Shown: in pieces, positions 35,494 to 47,626 of the stretch | How positions within the stretch are numbered: position 1 is the stretch's first letter | Layout of the letters: every line of letters begins with the position of its first letter | Program-made: the position numbers and the translations under genes | Origin: Dictyophora rubrovolvata | Lineage: Eukaryota; Basidiomycota; Agaricomycetes; Phallales; Phallaceae | NCBI GenBank assembly: GCA_029959195.1 | Contig: CP114124.1 | Location: forward strand, 2,055,102-2,119,101 | Length of the DNA: 64,000 nucleotides | Direction: 5' to 3' | The notes under the pieces: model-generated | Database searches by the model: none | The model's input: only the letters and a program-made list of their open reading frames with translations | What the model was told of the DNA's origin: nothing

Positions 35494-36064
35494 TTACTGA
35501 TCTGATTCTTGTTGACGAGATCTTCTTCTTTGTGGCTGTGGCATAACAATAAAAGCCATGGCGACACTTAACAATATCAGATCTTGAATGAGATTGGATT
35601 GGAGATTAGAATAGGAAGGGAGGATTTGATTTCCAACGGTGTAGTTGGGAGGGGATGGGATAGTAGATAGAGGTGCGTCTATGAATAGGAATTGAGTATA
35701 ACTGGTGACAAAAAACCAGTCTCCAGATTGATTCTTCTTGATGATTTGTCGAAAGGAACTCGACAAACTTATATGATTTGTCCATGACATTGATGTTAGT
35801 TCATTTGTACAGGGTCAAAGCTCGTGGATATCCTATCTCCAGATCGTCATAAGGAATAGTAATCTCCATTAGTGGTAGTGGAGTAATCGGAAGCATTGTG
35901 GAGGGATCAACATTGATTTCGGAGACAAGAGTATTGTAAACGCGAAGTTGTGAGAGGAAATTAGGGTTGGGTCCGAATCTGAGAAAAGAACAATATTCAA
36001 AAGGGAAGAAAGGGAGTTGAAAAAGGGGAATAGGGGAAGTGGGATTATTGCTATTGTCTGACAT
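35494..36064 (-). pseudogene. Unrecognised small-protein family, copy G1
   Basis: Two open stretches on the minus strand. The first (36064-35801) starts MSDNSNNPTSPIPLFQLPFF and contains LRVYNTLVSEINVDPSTMLP and PYDDLEIGYP. The second (35790-35494) contains FLFIDAPLSTIP. Both align with the plus-strand copy at 48313-48849 (IRIYRISGTNIEVDESTLWP, PYEKLEFPENP, FLFMDAPTNAI). I do not know this family. G1 is followed downstream by a T-rich spacer and repeat C, as is copy G4, so the gene may travel with a mobile element. It looks decayed. Confidence 0.5.
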
Positions 36065-36170
36065 GATGATATGAGTTAACCAAAAATTTCAAGTGCTAAT
36101 GAAATGTCCAGAAAAGAAAGAAGGAGATGAAATATAAATCTAATTGCTTATCCTAAACAAGTTTATTGTT

Positions 36171-36803
36171 CTAAATTTGTCCAAGAAGATTTGAACAAAC
36201 GCAATGGATCTTCCGGAAGGATTGTCTGGATGGGGAAGAGGGGAGTGAAATCGGTTCTGGCGAATGAGGTGAAAAACGGGAAACATGTGGCTCTTCAGGA
36301 ATGAGATTTGCTGGTCTATAAGAGCTAAGTTTTTGCGTTCTCATGCCTTTCATGACAACCCAATGACTTGGCACATCTAATACCATAAATGTAAACTTGA
36401 ACCCATCTTGTGTTGCTAACCAAATTCAATATGAGTCTTATATGGCTGATTCGGGAGTAGAATAAACATTGATAATCGTATACCAATCTAGTCATTCCTC
36501 AATATATACCTTTTCTCCAAACATGAGACCGGGGTGAACCAAATCCGAACTTCTACATTGATGAATAATATGAGGTGGAGGGAACTTTGGGAGGTACGTT
36601 TCTTCATTGATGTCGAGACTTGCATACTGGGAACTATAAATATAGAGAGTTGTATGCAGATCCAAATCGTATGTCCTTGGACTGGTAGGTGAAAAACAGA
36701 AAGGTGATATAGATTCATCATCGGAGGGGGGTAATGACTCGGAGGGGGATGCTGGAATGGGCAAGGAGATTGATGATGTATAGTGAAATAAAAATGTGGC
36801 CAT
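36171..36803 (-). pseudogene. Unrecognised small-protein family, copy G2
   Basis: The main frame (36803-36492) starts MATFLFHYTSSISLPIPASP, with YDLDLHTTLYIYSSQYASLD and SSDLVHPGLMFGEKVYIEE. A later stretch has MVLDVPSHWVVMKGMRTQKL. It aligns along its length with G3 (HNLDIKTTLFTYYSPTPILE, SSDIVHPFMAFGREVYVE, MVLDIPSWWI). The TL..Y....xxLD..T.LP core is shared with G1 and G4. No known domain, signal peptide or membrane helix is seen. It is probably no longer intact. Confidence 0.5.
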
Positions 36804-36869
36804 CTTTTTTGTAAAGTTTTGTTTTCTAGAGGCTGTGATGTGTTGGTTAAGTTTTTGGTAGTTTTAAAA

Positions 36870-37562
36870 CTCCGCTTTGAACCAAAAATCAGAATGTTTC
36901 CTTATTAGGAAGATTTTGGTGCGTGACACCAGTTGGTGATTACATGTTGATAAGATCCACCAACTTGGAATATCAAGGACCATTATCACATATCCTAATC
37001 CAACTTGTATCGTTAACCAAACACGATATGAATCTTGTAAGGCTGATACTCAAGTAGAATAAACATGTGTAACTGTAAACTATCTTAATTCTCGTTCGAC
37101 ATAAACTTCTCTTCCGAAAGCCATGAAGGGGTGTACGATATCTGAACTTCAACACTTATGAATATCTCGGGGAATCTCGGGCGAGTAAATGGGGAGGAGA
37201 GTCATGGGATCAAGTTCAAGGATTGGAGTAGGCGAGTAATAAGTGAATAAAGTTGTCTTGATATCCAAATTGTGAGTGCGGGGACTATCATGAGTATAAT
37301 GAAATAACAGAGGAGTGACATCTTCTTCTGGGGATGGTTCTTGGGAAATAGAGGGAGAAGTAGGATTTTTGAGGGAAAGAGAGGACAATAGATGAAATTT
37401 GAATATTTTATTATTTCTGAATGAAGGAATTTGGGTAGTTGGAAGTTGTTTATCCAGGAAGGGGAATTTGAATGTCCGCTTTAGGAAGGACAACCTAAAT
37501 ACCAAATGGGGAAGATTTTGGTGTGTAACAACAGATAAGGAGGTAGAGGTGTAATCCTTCAA
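36870..37562 (-). pseudogene. Unrecognised small-protein family, copy G3
   Basis: The frame 37562-37149 includes HYTHDSPRTHNLDIKTTLF and LELDPMTLLPIYSPEIPRDI, then weaker similarity to G2 continues to about 36870. It is tandem with G2 and G1 on the same strand, spaced about 70-110 bases apart, as expected for local duplication. Confidence 0.45.
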
Positions 37563-37618
37563 GTGGTAGTAGTAGGCATTTGTCGATGTTTGCTACAGTG
37601 ACTGACCATATCATTTCC

Positions 37619-37891
37619 TCAACTAGCACTGGTTGATTCCTGGTGTGTCATACTTCTGACTGGACTCAGGAATATCAGCAACTTAGGCAGGATAGAAAAG
37701 GCCATCCAGAGCAGCTTCCACAGCTTGTAATCCTTAGCTAATTTGGCTTCAGTTATTGTATTGGGGACTTTAGATTTAACAGTATCAAGGTAACAAAGGG
37801 CTATTTGCAAGGCTGGCCACGCAGTTTTTGAATGATGCAAGATTTCATGAATGAAAGTGTGCAAAGGCATCTGAAGAGAAGGAGAGGACAT
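37619..37891 (-). pseudogene. Cyclin-like gene fragment
   Basis: The frame reads MSSPSLQMPLHTFIHEILHH, then SKTAWPALQIALCYLDTVKSKVP. This resembles the first helices of the Pcl/Pho80-type cyclin box of mushroom fungi (FI.E.LRRS.T....LQ.AL.YL...R..VP). The rest of the cyclin box does not follow in a continuous frame, so it is a fragment or pseudogene. It lies next to the tail of a Crypton element and may have been carried or left by rearrangement. Such cyclins partner Pho85-type kinases in intact form. Confidence 0.4.
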
Positions 37892-38099
37892 ATCTATAGT
37901 GAATGGTATCTTTGGCTGCTCTGAGGATGAAAATGTTTAGATCATGGGGGTGCATGGAGACGGGAGCTGAACAAGTGGCTGTTTTGGGGGCTAAGAAGTT
38001 CCTAATTTGGGAAAATTAATTATAGTGGATGGTGACAGGCATGCTGAGTGAGCAACATAGTTTGTCTTGTTTTATATACTCAGTAGTGTGCTGTACATG

Positions 38100-39292
38100 A
38101 CCTGCTAGCTACATAATTGTTTACTAACCAAAATACTCCTCTGCATCTTCCATAATCTTCATAGATATAGTTGCATTCAACTGTTGCATGAACATTCCAA
38201 TGACCCTGCTACTATTAGAATAGCACTCAGTGAGAAATTTCAGTGCTCATGGAATTGACCAGGAAGTGCGTTTGCTGAGTGTTTTAATTAATTCAATAGT
38301 CTTCTTCTACCTAGTGAATTTATTTTTCCTAGATTTTTCATTTCAATGCCAAGCCAGGTTGGCTGCCCAATACTCCTTTATTTCTCGAAATAGGAGATAT
38401 CCATTCAGGCCTTCTGTGTATTCATTTCAAAGCTCCTCAAAGGTCATTACCTTTTGAAAATCATGATGTGGAACTAGGTGGTTGTCAGGGCTACTCACTC
38501 AGACTAGAGGGAGGGGATTCTAAGCAAAATATATTCTAGGAATATTACTAACTCACCTAGAGGGAGGGGATCCTAAGAGAACAAACTTAGGGATCCCTCC
38601 TCTAGAGCTACTAACTATATACTATGAAAAATGGCGAAGGCCACACGCGGCCTTTGGTTCATGGACTGGGCGCAGATATGCGCTGGTCCTGGACTTTTAG
38701 CCGGGGCCTAGGCCATGGCTTTGATAAGAATGGGCGCTCAGCACCTGTTGAAGGGAGAATGGGAATATGGAAGGAGAGGAAAACGCAAGAGATAGGATAG
38801 AATATGAGAAATATGGAAATAAATAAAATAGACCAGAACCAAAGATAAATGTAGGAAAATAAGGGGACGACGCTAGCGTACTCTGACAGTGGTTCTGTTC
38901 CCAGTCCCAGGTATGAGTCAATAATTTATTGAAGTTGTATGTCTTCGTTAGCTCGATCCAATTTGACTTCCAAAGTGCTTGAGGATGGTGTTGAGAAGAT
39001 GGCCCCAGTTGTGGCAGTGGGATTGAATTCATAAGGGAGGGGATGGAACTTTCCTGTGGAGAATGTTGTTAAATCATGTGAATAAGAAAAAGGTTTGAAC
39101 AGACCTCGAGTGCCTCTGTGACAGTATTATAGGATTCTGTCAGAGGTCCTATCACATTATCAGGGCGAGGGATAATGGTCACTGTACCCTCATCTCCAAA
39201 GTGATCAACAGTTTCAGCATTGATTCTCTGAGAGTGATATGAGACTGCGGTAGGTATAATAGGAGCAGTGAGCATTGAATGAATAGGTTCTA
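38100..39292 (-). mobile_element. Crypton element, 3' part (GCR1_C-like domain)
   Basis: On the minus strand, stretches such as SYHSQRINAETVDHFGDEGT (39250-39190), LTKTYNFNKLLTHTWDWEQN (near 38890-38970) and, beyond a solo LTR, MTFEELWNEYTEGLNGYLLF (near 38400-38450) follow one another. The last resembles the DNA-binding GCR1_C domain that ends many fungal Crypton-type tyrosine recombinases. It continues the recombinase coded at 41563-44975; the two parts are separated by the Tc1/mariner element at 39293-41529 and the domain is further interrupted by the LTR at 38483-38888. Stops are present, so the gene is dead. Confidence 0.6.
38483..38888 (-). mobile_element. Solo LTR, family A (long form)
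   Basis: 406 bases in inverse orientation, with the 5-bp duplication GTGGT on both sides. It interrupts the Crypton 3' part. Confidence 0.85.
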
Positions 39293-41529
39293 CAGTCACA
39301 CACAAAACCGTACGCGCATCTGTCACTTTGGGAATGTACCTTAAATAAAAATCTTAATAAAATCCTTAAAATCACCAAATTATTTGAGAACATACCTGGA
39401 TATGGTGAGAACATAACTTGTTAAGATGACTTGTGCTCATCGTTTCTCACTCGCTCGTCTTTTATAAATTATTAGGCAGAGATCACGTATACAGTTTTGT
39501 GTGTTTTGAGTTTTGGAAAGTAAACTAAGGTTTTGCATTGCTCGTTTTCTATTGGCTTGGGGTCACATGACTGTATGCAGATAGGTAATATAATATTGAA
39601 GACTTTTGAGATGGAAAGGCCAGGAAAATTGAGCATGATTCGACTTCCTCAGGAAAGAGTAGACAGCATGCTCAGTCTCCTTAATTCGAAGGCATCGGTC
39701 AGGGAATAGCCAAAAGAGCTGGTGTTAGTCATGGGGTTATTACTAAAATTAGAAAAGAATATCAAAATGAGCTTGCCCGAGCCACCGGTGGTCATCCTTG
39801 GTCACTTTCTCCTACTGACATCCAGCAGGCTGTCCGTTGTCTTACTTCTGGAAAAGCAACCACAGCAGTAGATGCCTAGAAAATACTTCAAAATGTGAGT
39901 GATATATCATTTCATGCTATCACAATGCGACGCAGCCTCAAAAATTTTGGTCTTAAGGCAACAACAAAGGTGAAAAAGCCCCTCCTCTCATCCTGGCATA
40001 AGAAGGAGAGGCTTGATTGAATGATTGCACATGAAAATTGGACGATTGAGGACTGGAAATGGGTTGTCTGGTCAGATGAAACAAAAATAAATCGTCTCGG
40101 ATGTGATGGATGAAAGTGGGTTTGGAAACGGCCAGGGGAACCCTTAAATGATTGACTGGTGGATAAGACTGTGAAACATGGTGGTGGATGTATCATGATC
40201 TGGGGATGTTTCTCTTGGGAGGGGACAGGCTGGGCTGCCAAGATTGATGGGAAAATGGATGCTGATTTATATTGTCAAATATTGGAGAAAGAGTTGCAGG
40301 GATCTCTGGAGTATTTTGGGAAGGAAGTGGATGACTTCATCTTCCAGCAGAACAATGATCCAAAACACACTTCAAAAAAAGTGAAAGCTTGGTTTAATGA
40401 TTATGAAATCGATGTCATGGTCCTGACCTAAATCCAATAGAGCACCTTTGGGGGGTTGTGAAGTGGCAGCTTGCTGGGTATGAGACAGACCCTACCAGCA
40501 TACATGAACTCTGGGAAAGAGCCAAAGATGTTTGGTTGAACATGTGTCACGCCCCGTGTGACCCATAGTCCAAATCCGGACATGTCCAAACTCTGTACTC
40601 TATTCCGTCCCACTTCCTGAACTCCGTACTCCGCATTCTTGTCCATACCCCGTATCACAGAATTTCCTTATGAGGAATTCTGTCCCGCACACTTAGCAAC
40701 AAGGTACTTAGATTATAATATCATCATCTTGGCTTGCACTAGTCAATTCCCACTTTCCCTTATTTGTCACTATCCCCATTTACGTAGTTCCACTCCCTCC
40801 TATATTTAAACCCCAGCTCCCTCAGCTGTGGATCCTCAGTCTGAATATAATCAGTTTAATCAGTTACTCTCTCATCTCTAGTCCGTCTCGTACTCTTAAT
40901 CCGTATTGCGTAGTTTGGCTCGGACTTAATGTTTGAGTCAACTCGTACTTATCGTTCACGTCGTCTTCGATGACGTGGACTTGTACTCCGTCGTTGTATC
41001 ACACGTTATCGGACTTGTACGTACTTGCGTACTTCCTCGTATTCCGAAATCGAGGGATATCGTAAGCTGGGCGAGTGGGCGCAACATATAAGTTGAAGCC
41101 AAGTCCCTCACCCCGTACTTCAGTACTCCGTCTCCCGTCTGACCCTGTGGTCCGGACTTCTTCGGAACTATCTGGAATAGCTTTGGGCCACCGTATGTAA
41201 CAACATGGATGATAGGATTTGTCAGGATCTCATTGAAAGTATGCCAAGGAGGGTAGCAGCAGTGAAAAAAGCTAAGGGAGGGCATACAAAATATTAGATT
41301 TCTATATTTTTGATGACACGAACAAAACTGTACACATGTACATGTCACACAAAGTAGCCTATATTGTATCAACGGACAATAATTACCAAAAGTACTTATA
41401 ATAAACTTTGTAATTATTATATTCATGCATTCACACAATTTTTTTCGTGATTTAAAAGAATTTATTGAGCACACTGTGTTCATTATATACCAAAAGCAAT
41501 ATGCGCATGTACAGTTTTGTGTGTAACTG
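39293..41529 (+). mobile_element. Tc1/mariner transposon, decayed
   Basis: The ends are inverted repeats (left CAGTCACACACAAAACCGTA, right its near mirror) flanked by TA on both sides. A second, inner copy of the same motif in opposite direction lies about 200 bases in from each end (39492 and 41330). The transposase frame starts at about 39612 (MERPGKLSMIRLPQERV) and shows VVWSDETKINRLG, FQQNNDPKHTSKKVK and PDLNPIEHLWGVVK, i.e. the three acidic residues of the catalytic triad. Several stops interrupt it; at least three fit C-to-T change (CGA to TGA twice, CAG to TAG), and a frame slip precedes PDLNPIEHLW. A solo LTR is inserted near the C-terminal end, after which ESMPRRVAAVKKAKGGHTKY closes the frame. 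Without the LTR the element would be about 1.57 kb, normal for the family. Confidence 0.85.
40545..41202 (+). mobile_element. Solo LTR, family E, inside Tc1/mariner
   Basis: TGTCACGCCC..GTATGTAACA, 658 bases, flanked by the 5-bp duplication ACATG. It sits in the transposase frame of the Tc1/mariner element, so it is younger than that element. It resembles the LTR at 28369-29006. Confidence 0.85.
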
Positions 41530-43244
41530 TATATAAATTGCAGTCTAGTGATCAAAGAGTATTTAAGATGAGCACTTATGTGCCAAGTTCCTGTAGCCAG
41601 GGTTTTCGCCATTACCGCCTATGTTTTCATTCAGGTCTGAGTGGAGGGGTACTGCAGAACATATTAAAAAATAGAATAGATGTTTTAGTTGAAATTTACC
41701 AGCTTTCTTGGAGTTGGTTTTGTAATGTTTGTTTGGACCGTTTTCATGTTGTGCTTCCATGACACCTTGTATTTGGCTGAGCTCCACAGAAATCACTTTC
41801 AGATCTTGAGCTTGCTGATTGTCCTTTTCTTGTTGTTTATTCAAAAACAGCTGAATTGAACCTTGAAATGTTTGAGCTACACGTGCTGGCAGGTTTTGCA
41901 AGGCGAGTCAGGTGCTTTCTTTGCTTTCTTCAAGCAGGACAGAGGAGTTGATTGCAAAGTCCAGAAAAACTAACTATTGAAGGGAGGACAGGTGTAAATA
42001 TAACTTTCAGGAACCTTTTCATACAGAACTACGAGATCCTGAACCAGAACCTGATGCAAATTTTTTAGAAGGCCCAAAAATCCTTCGAGTGCCAAATCAA
42101 TTGCATGATGGTTATTGCCAGCATGGGCTACCAATGTTGCCAGTTCACTTTCAACCCAGGGAAACAATTGAGACATGATTTCAGGTGGAGGTTCTAGATA
42201 GATAGATTAGATTAGGGTGATCAAAGTAATAGAAACATGAGCATACCAAGTGAGTCGCACACGCAAAAATGTGTCTCTGGTTTTCGGACATTGTACATGG
42301 CAGTACCAAGGAGAGCCTTGATTGGCAATTGCCGGTCATAAATAGAGTTGTACGAGTCACCACAACTCCAGCCCATTGCTCTGGTGGCTTCCTTATCTGC
42401 ACCATGATTCTGCATGACGAACGCTGCAGTGTACTGCTGTGCATGTGTGACCTTCGACAAAACAGCACCAGTTCTCTGGTGAAGCTTGTGTATGCAGGTA
42501 GAATGATCTACATGAATGTCAGAATGTGCATCACATTTGAATCAAATTTAAAAAAGTTACTCTGATATGTCATTGGTGATGATCTTGAGTCACCTGGGAA
42601 TACTTTATATGTATGCCATTCGCGGTGGCCATAAATCCCATGTCCTTCTGCCTAGGCAGCAGTCGAAAAATCAGAACTCTAATTATATAGCTGTTCCTCA
42701 TCGACGAGATGAAAGCGGACAAAGAAATAAAGGGCCAAAGCCCCTATGGAGCACAGTTCAACAAAGCAATGGCATATAGCTCCTTGCTCCTCTACCTTCC
42801 CAGATTGGTTATGCTTCGCATTATCATAAAGAATTTTTAGACACTATACAAATGTCAGCAATAACACTATTTCATCCTCGATCTATGAATTTACCATTAT
42901 TTCCTTGTCAAGTGAAGTTTCAAGAATCTTGACGTTCTGCGAGAAAAGGTCTGATAATATGAGATTGCGTATGTTATCTCCATGAAAAGCTGTACTCAGT
43001 GGCAGTAAGTACAGTGCATGATTGCACACAGCCAGGGTGAATTTTTCTCTATAATCAGACATGACAAAGATATCTCAAACATCTGCTCGCGAGTGTATGT
43101 GTCTATGAAATAACCCAGGATAAGCATGTTGGGGAAACTGAAAGATGTAAATCATACCAGCAGATGTCCCCACTGCTTTTCTAACTTGAGATAAGAGAAC
43201 TCAAAACGGCTTGTTATGTTTAATGGCAAATTCAATTCTCTTGA

Positions 43245-43820
43245 TCTGATGATACATGTGTAACAGGAGTGAACAGGAAGGAAAGGAAACCAAGTGGTAA
43301 GTGTGAGTTGAGGAAAATAGTATAGGATAGGAATTGTAAATATAGAGGAGTAGAAATAAAGCTTATTTGCTCAATTTCAGACTGAGGGAAAAGCTGCAAT
43401 ACAAAACTGAGGAATTCAATGATATTGTTGGTCTTAAAACCACGGATTTTTATATACATGAGTAGCTCAGTGTCCAAGTGAAAAATGGAACACTGGTTAT
43501 CTAAAAGTGATTGAAACAAGGTAAGACCATGTGGAAAAATGAATTCATGGTCTGGGGATTGGAATTTAAGAGAAAGGAAAAGGTTTCGCCAAGTTATTAA
43601 AATGTAAAATAAGGGAAAAATATATAGTAAAATGTGAATACTAAGGAAAAGCTAAGTTTAAAGGCAACACGGCCTTTATAATCATCATATGGAACCCAAC
43701 CTCAGCGCATATACAATGGACGGGCTGTGCAAGTCTTAGTTATTCTGGCTCAGGTGGTACTGAGCCCAAAGCATCAATTTCTACTGTTTCTCCTTGTATG
43801 GCGTTTTTGCACGCAACACC
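43245..43820 (-). repeat. Dispersed repeat F, copy 2
   Basis: Inverted match of 34740-35303. It interrupts the Crypton frame between LQSD and the following coding stretch; the hexamer TCAGAT at both edges may be the target duplication. Confidence 0.6.
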
Positions 43821-43916
43821 GATCATCTGACTGAAGGTTGACTGTAGCACCTTTGTCATTTGGATAAAGGTGGGCATTGCGACTGCATTCCCATTCGAGA
43901 GCACTGATTGTGTTCT

Positions 43917-44271
43917 TGTCAGGGCTACTCACTCAGACTAGAGGGAGGGGATCCTAAGAGAACAAACTTAGGGATCCCTCCTCTAGGGCTACTAACTATA
44001 TACTATGAAAAAACGGCGAAAGCCATACGTGGCCTTCGGTTCATGGACTGGGCGCGGATACACACCAGTCCTGGATCTTTAGCCGGGGCCTAGGCCATGG
44101 CTCTGATGGGAACGGGTGTTCAGCGCCCGTTGGAGGGAAAGAAGGGAATACGGAAGGAAGGGGGAATGCAGGGAGTGGGATAAAATACGAGAAATAAGGA
44201 AATGAATAAGATAAACCAGAACTGAAGATAAATGAAGGAAAATAAGGGGACGATGCTAGCATACCCTGACA
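43917..44271 (-). mobile_element. Solo LTR, family A (short form)
   Basis: 355 bases, inverse orientation, 5-bp duplication GTTCT on both sides. It is inserted in the Crypton and lacks the 52-base segment. Confidence 0.85.
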
Positions 44272-44975
44272 GTTCTGGATAGTTGCCCAGCCGATGGTCA
44301 TGCTCAATATCTCTATTCCCGAAGCAGAACGCTAAAATAAAATTTTATTATGACCTAAATACAATGCAGATGAATGGGTGAATGTACCTTTGGTCACTTC
44401 ATAGTATAGTCTAAAAATAACACTACCTTTGCCAGAGTGATAGGCATTGGTGGGATGCACCTTCAATTTGGATTCTGTTGCATGAGATTGAACTCCCTTT
44501 TTTCCCACCAGTCCATGTAATCTTTTATATAAAGTTTATACTGGCGGTATGTGGTCATGTCTGCTAGACATCTCTTTTGAACCTGATTGTGGATCTCATA
44601 CGACAACATGCTGATCTCCTGAACTTCAGCATCGTCTTGGGTGATTTCTTCATATAGTGCTTCATGCTGGTTCAGCTCTAAAAGTTGTCTGTTTGGAGGC
44701 AACAAATTTAATGGAAATGGCACAGCCATCGCAGAGAGACTTGGCCAGGATGTCTGGAGTTGATTCATTGTGCAGGGTGTTTGGAATTTAAGTGAGGATA
44801 AATGAGAGGTGGGGTGTTGGTGTGGCATTAAGGGGTTTTTATCTGTAATAGATGACATGGGCATTGCATTATTCGGACCTGGACATAGGCCAAGAGTGGT
44901 TGTAAGGGGACCCTCCAAGCAGTTTGGGACTCCAGCTTGTTTAGTGCATCGTGTAGTTTTTTTTCCTCCCCGCAT

Positions 44976-45254
44976 CCTGGTCAGCTGTGAACAAGTGAGA
45001 TGGATGAAGGGAGAGCAAGAAACTGAAGAAAAAATAAATTGCTTGCTTACGATAATATTTCACCCATGAAGTGAGATATGTGCATGAGCGCTGGCTTTTT
45101 CTGTGGTGTTCATGGTTCTAGTTGAAGCAACACAAATATTTTCTTTGAGACTGAAAAATTGAATTTGGAATATATAGCATCAAAACACTGCTAATTTACA
45201 ACATATAAGGGCAGGTGCGATTATTGTAGCTAAAAAAAGAATATTCTCTGAAAC
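44976..45254. other. Flank of the Crypton element
   Basis: No gene was seen. It may hold the Crypton promoter and 5' end; Cryptons have no inverted repeats, so the edge is not visible. Confidence 0.35.
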
Positions 45255-45607
45255 TGTCAGGGTATGCTAGCGTCGTCCCCTTATTTTCCTACATTTATCT
45301 TCAGTTCTGGTCTATTTTATTTATTTCCATATTTCTCGTATTCTATCCCATCTCTTGTGTTTCCCTTTCCTTCCGTATTCCCATTTTTCCTTCAACGGGC
45401 GCTCAGCGCCCGTTCTCATCAGAGCCATGGCCTAGGCCCCAGCTAAAAGTCTGGGACTGGCACATATCCGCGCCCAGTCCACGAACCGAAGGCCATGTGG
45501 GGCCTTCGCCGTTTTTCATAGTATATAGTTAGTAGCCCTAGAGGAGGGATCCCTAAGTTTGTTCTTTTAGGATCCCCTCCCTCTAGTCTGAGTGAGTAGT
45601 CCTGACA
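45255..45607 (+). mobile_element. Solo LTR, family A (short form)
   Basis: 353 bases with the 5-bp duplication GAAAC on both sides; no 52-base segment. Confidence 0.85.
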
Positions 45608-45681
45608 GAAACGAGACTTTGAATCAGTCCCATCAGATTCGGAAAAGATGGAGAATATGAGCTCACCTTATGTACCCTCCT

Positions 45682-46523
45682 TGTTAAGTACCGATTCTTG
45701 GGTATCGGCGACGAATGTATGAACGTTAATAATTGTATTTAATAATGATACAAATGTCACCGTAATGTCGTAGAGTGCGGTCTCAACCTGAGTGGGTTAT
45801 ACCATGACAGTCCTCTGGACATTGGCTCTACTTGTCTTGATGTTGTTCAGGATCTTCGAGTCGAAGCTCTAGGAAGTCTAGAACGATCTGGTAGAATAGA
45901 TTGTCGACTAGAAAGCAGAAGAACAAGAGATGGAAGAAGTAGCGGATCCAGTGCCGGAACGGCGTTGTCGCTACGGACGGTTTAGATTTAAAGCATTTGG
46001 AAATGACTGAAGCGCTATTGGGAAATGAAGACTATATTGAGATATCGAACTAGGTTCGATATTAAGTCTGAAGAGAAGTCTAGCTACGAAGTATAGAAGG
46101 CTTTATATACAAGTACACTAGAGGTTTGAATCTCAGTTCGAAATAGATAATGAACTTGAGAACGTATATATGTCATAACAATTTGTGAGTATCATGAGTG
46201 TATGCAGGGTCGGTTTGCCATGTTGCAGACATGAGGCAACAAGAACAAAGGGAAAGCACATACAAGGACCTACAACTGTCATAGATGATCTCATGCACGG
46301 TTTGGAACTAGAATATATACCAAAGGTCTATCCGCGGCTTACTGTAAGTCCTAGGAAGACGACGGCGTCTGGGACTTTGTGAAAACGGCGATGAAGTCTG
46401 ATAAGACTTCCGGTTGTGGCGTCTATGAAGCGATTGTGATAAGATAACGTTTAAGTACGATAAGATAAGGGAATATAATAAGGAATCTGTATCGCTAGTG
46501 ATGTCATGAATTGGATCATGACA
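45682..46523 (-). mobile_element. LTR, family B, inverted
   Basis: 842 bases (TGTTAAGTACC..GGATCATGACA), inverse of the family B consensus. The flanks (CTCCT and GGGTG) do not match, so one side was probably lost by recombination. Confidence 0.8.
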
Positions 46524-47626
46524 GGGTGTTAGAGACTGGCCTGTCCCGAGAAACGTCACTGAAGTTCAATCCTTCCTCGGTTTTGCTAACTTCTATCATC
46601 GTTTCATCAAAGACTTCTCTCATATTGCGCTTCCAATGTTCAGTCTGACCAAAAAGGACACCTTGTTTGTCTGGTCCGACAATTGTCAGCAAGCCTTCGA
46701 TGCACTCAAGCTCTTGATCACTTTGGCTCCCATCTTGCTCATCCCAGACCCTGCTAAACCCTACAAAGTTGAGGCAGACAGCTCCGACTCTGCTTCTGGC
46801 GTGGTTCTCTTGCAGTTATCAGATGAGGACAGTAAATGGCACCCAGTCGTGTTCTTCTCGAAAGCCCTGAGCCCCATAGAACGCAACTACGAGATTCATG
46901 ACAAGGAAATGCTGGCAATAATTCGAGCCTTGGAAGAATGGTGACACTTTCTCGAAGGCGCAAGTCACCCCATTGACATTTGCACTGACCATAAGAACTT
47001 GGAGTACTTTATGACCGCTCGCAACCTCAATTGTTGACAAGCTCAGTGGTTAGTCTATCTTGCTCGATTCAACTTCACCCTCCAGCACATCCCGGGTAAG
47101 TCAATGGGGAAGCCCGACAGCCTCTCTCAACGTGCAGATCACGGATCGGGAAAGGATGACAACCAAGGGATCACCCTTATCCGACCTGAGATATTTGCAA
47201 TCAATGCCCTGCAAACATTCCATATCCGAGGAGAAGAGGAAGACTTCCTACGTCAGATTCACAAGGCCAATCAAGAAGGCAAGTATGAGGATAGCGTCTC
47301 CAAAGCCGTCACTTCTCTTTGAGCTCTCGGTGGTCATTCGGTGCATACCAGTAAATAGTCTGAAGATCAGGATGTTCTCTACTACTGTGGTAGGATCTAC
47401 ATTCCCAATGTCGAGGATCTACGATGAGAAATTATTGCACATCATCATGATACCAAAGTTGGTGGTCACCCTGGTCGTTTCAAAACTCTGGAGCTGGTCT
47501 CTCGAACCTTTTGGTGGCCGGGTGTGTCTCGGTACATCCAATGATACGTCAAAGCCTGTGATCTCTGCTTGCGTACGAAAATAGCTTGCCACACACCCTT
47601 TGGCAAGTTGCGCCCCACCGAGACAC
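46524..47626 (+). mobile_element. Ty3 pol fragment
   Basis: A fossil piece of a Ty3-type pol region. Similarity to the end of reverse transcriptase, to RNase H (near 46750-46940) and to the start of integrase (near 47400-47600) follows in order. It has several breaks and both ends are bounded by LTRs of other families (B on the left, A on the right) rather than by its own. It is old and partial. Confidence 0.8.

Larger units (their letters stand above)
41563..44975 (-). mobile_element. Crypton tyrosine-recombinase element, 5' and core part
   Basis: Cryptons are DNA transposons that move with a tyrosine recombinase (Ndc10-like fold). The minus strand starts near 44975 and codes TYRQYKLYIKDYMDWWEKRE (N-terminal DNA-binding part), then ISALEWECSRNAHLYPNDKG, FHGDNIRNLILSDLFSQN, GKVEEQGAICHCFVELCSIG and LSKVTHAQQYTAAFVMQNHG with DSYNSIYDRQLPIKALLGTA, typical of the catalytic core. 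After a short intron comes MSQLFPWVESELATLVAHAG and a C-terminal coiled region (LNKQQEKDNQQAQDLKVISV). Spliceosomal introns interrupt it. It carries stops and is split by repeat F and a family A LTR, so it is inactive. The tail lies at 38100-39292. Confidence 0.75.

Noticed and set aside
46185-46382. Open frames inside family B LTRs
   Set aside because: They recur in each copy with the LTR sequence and resemble no protein.
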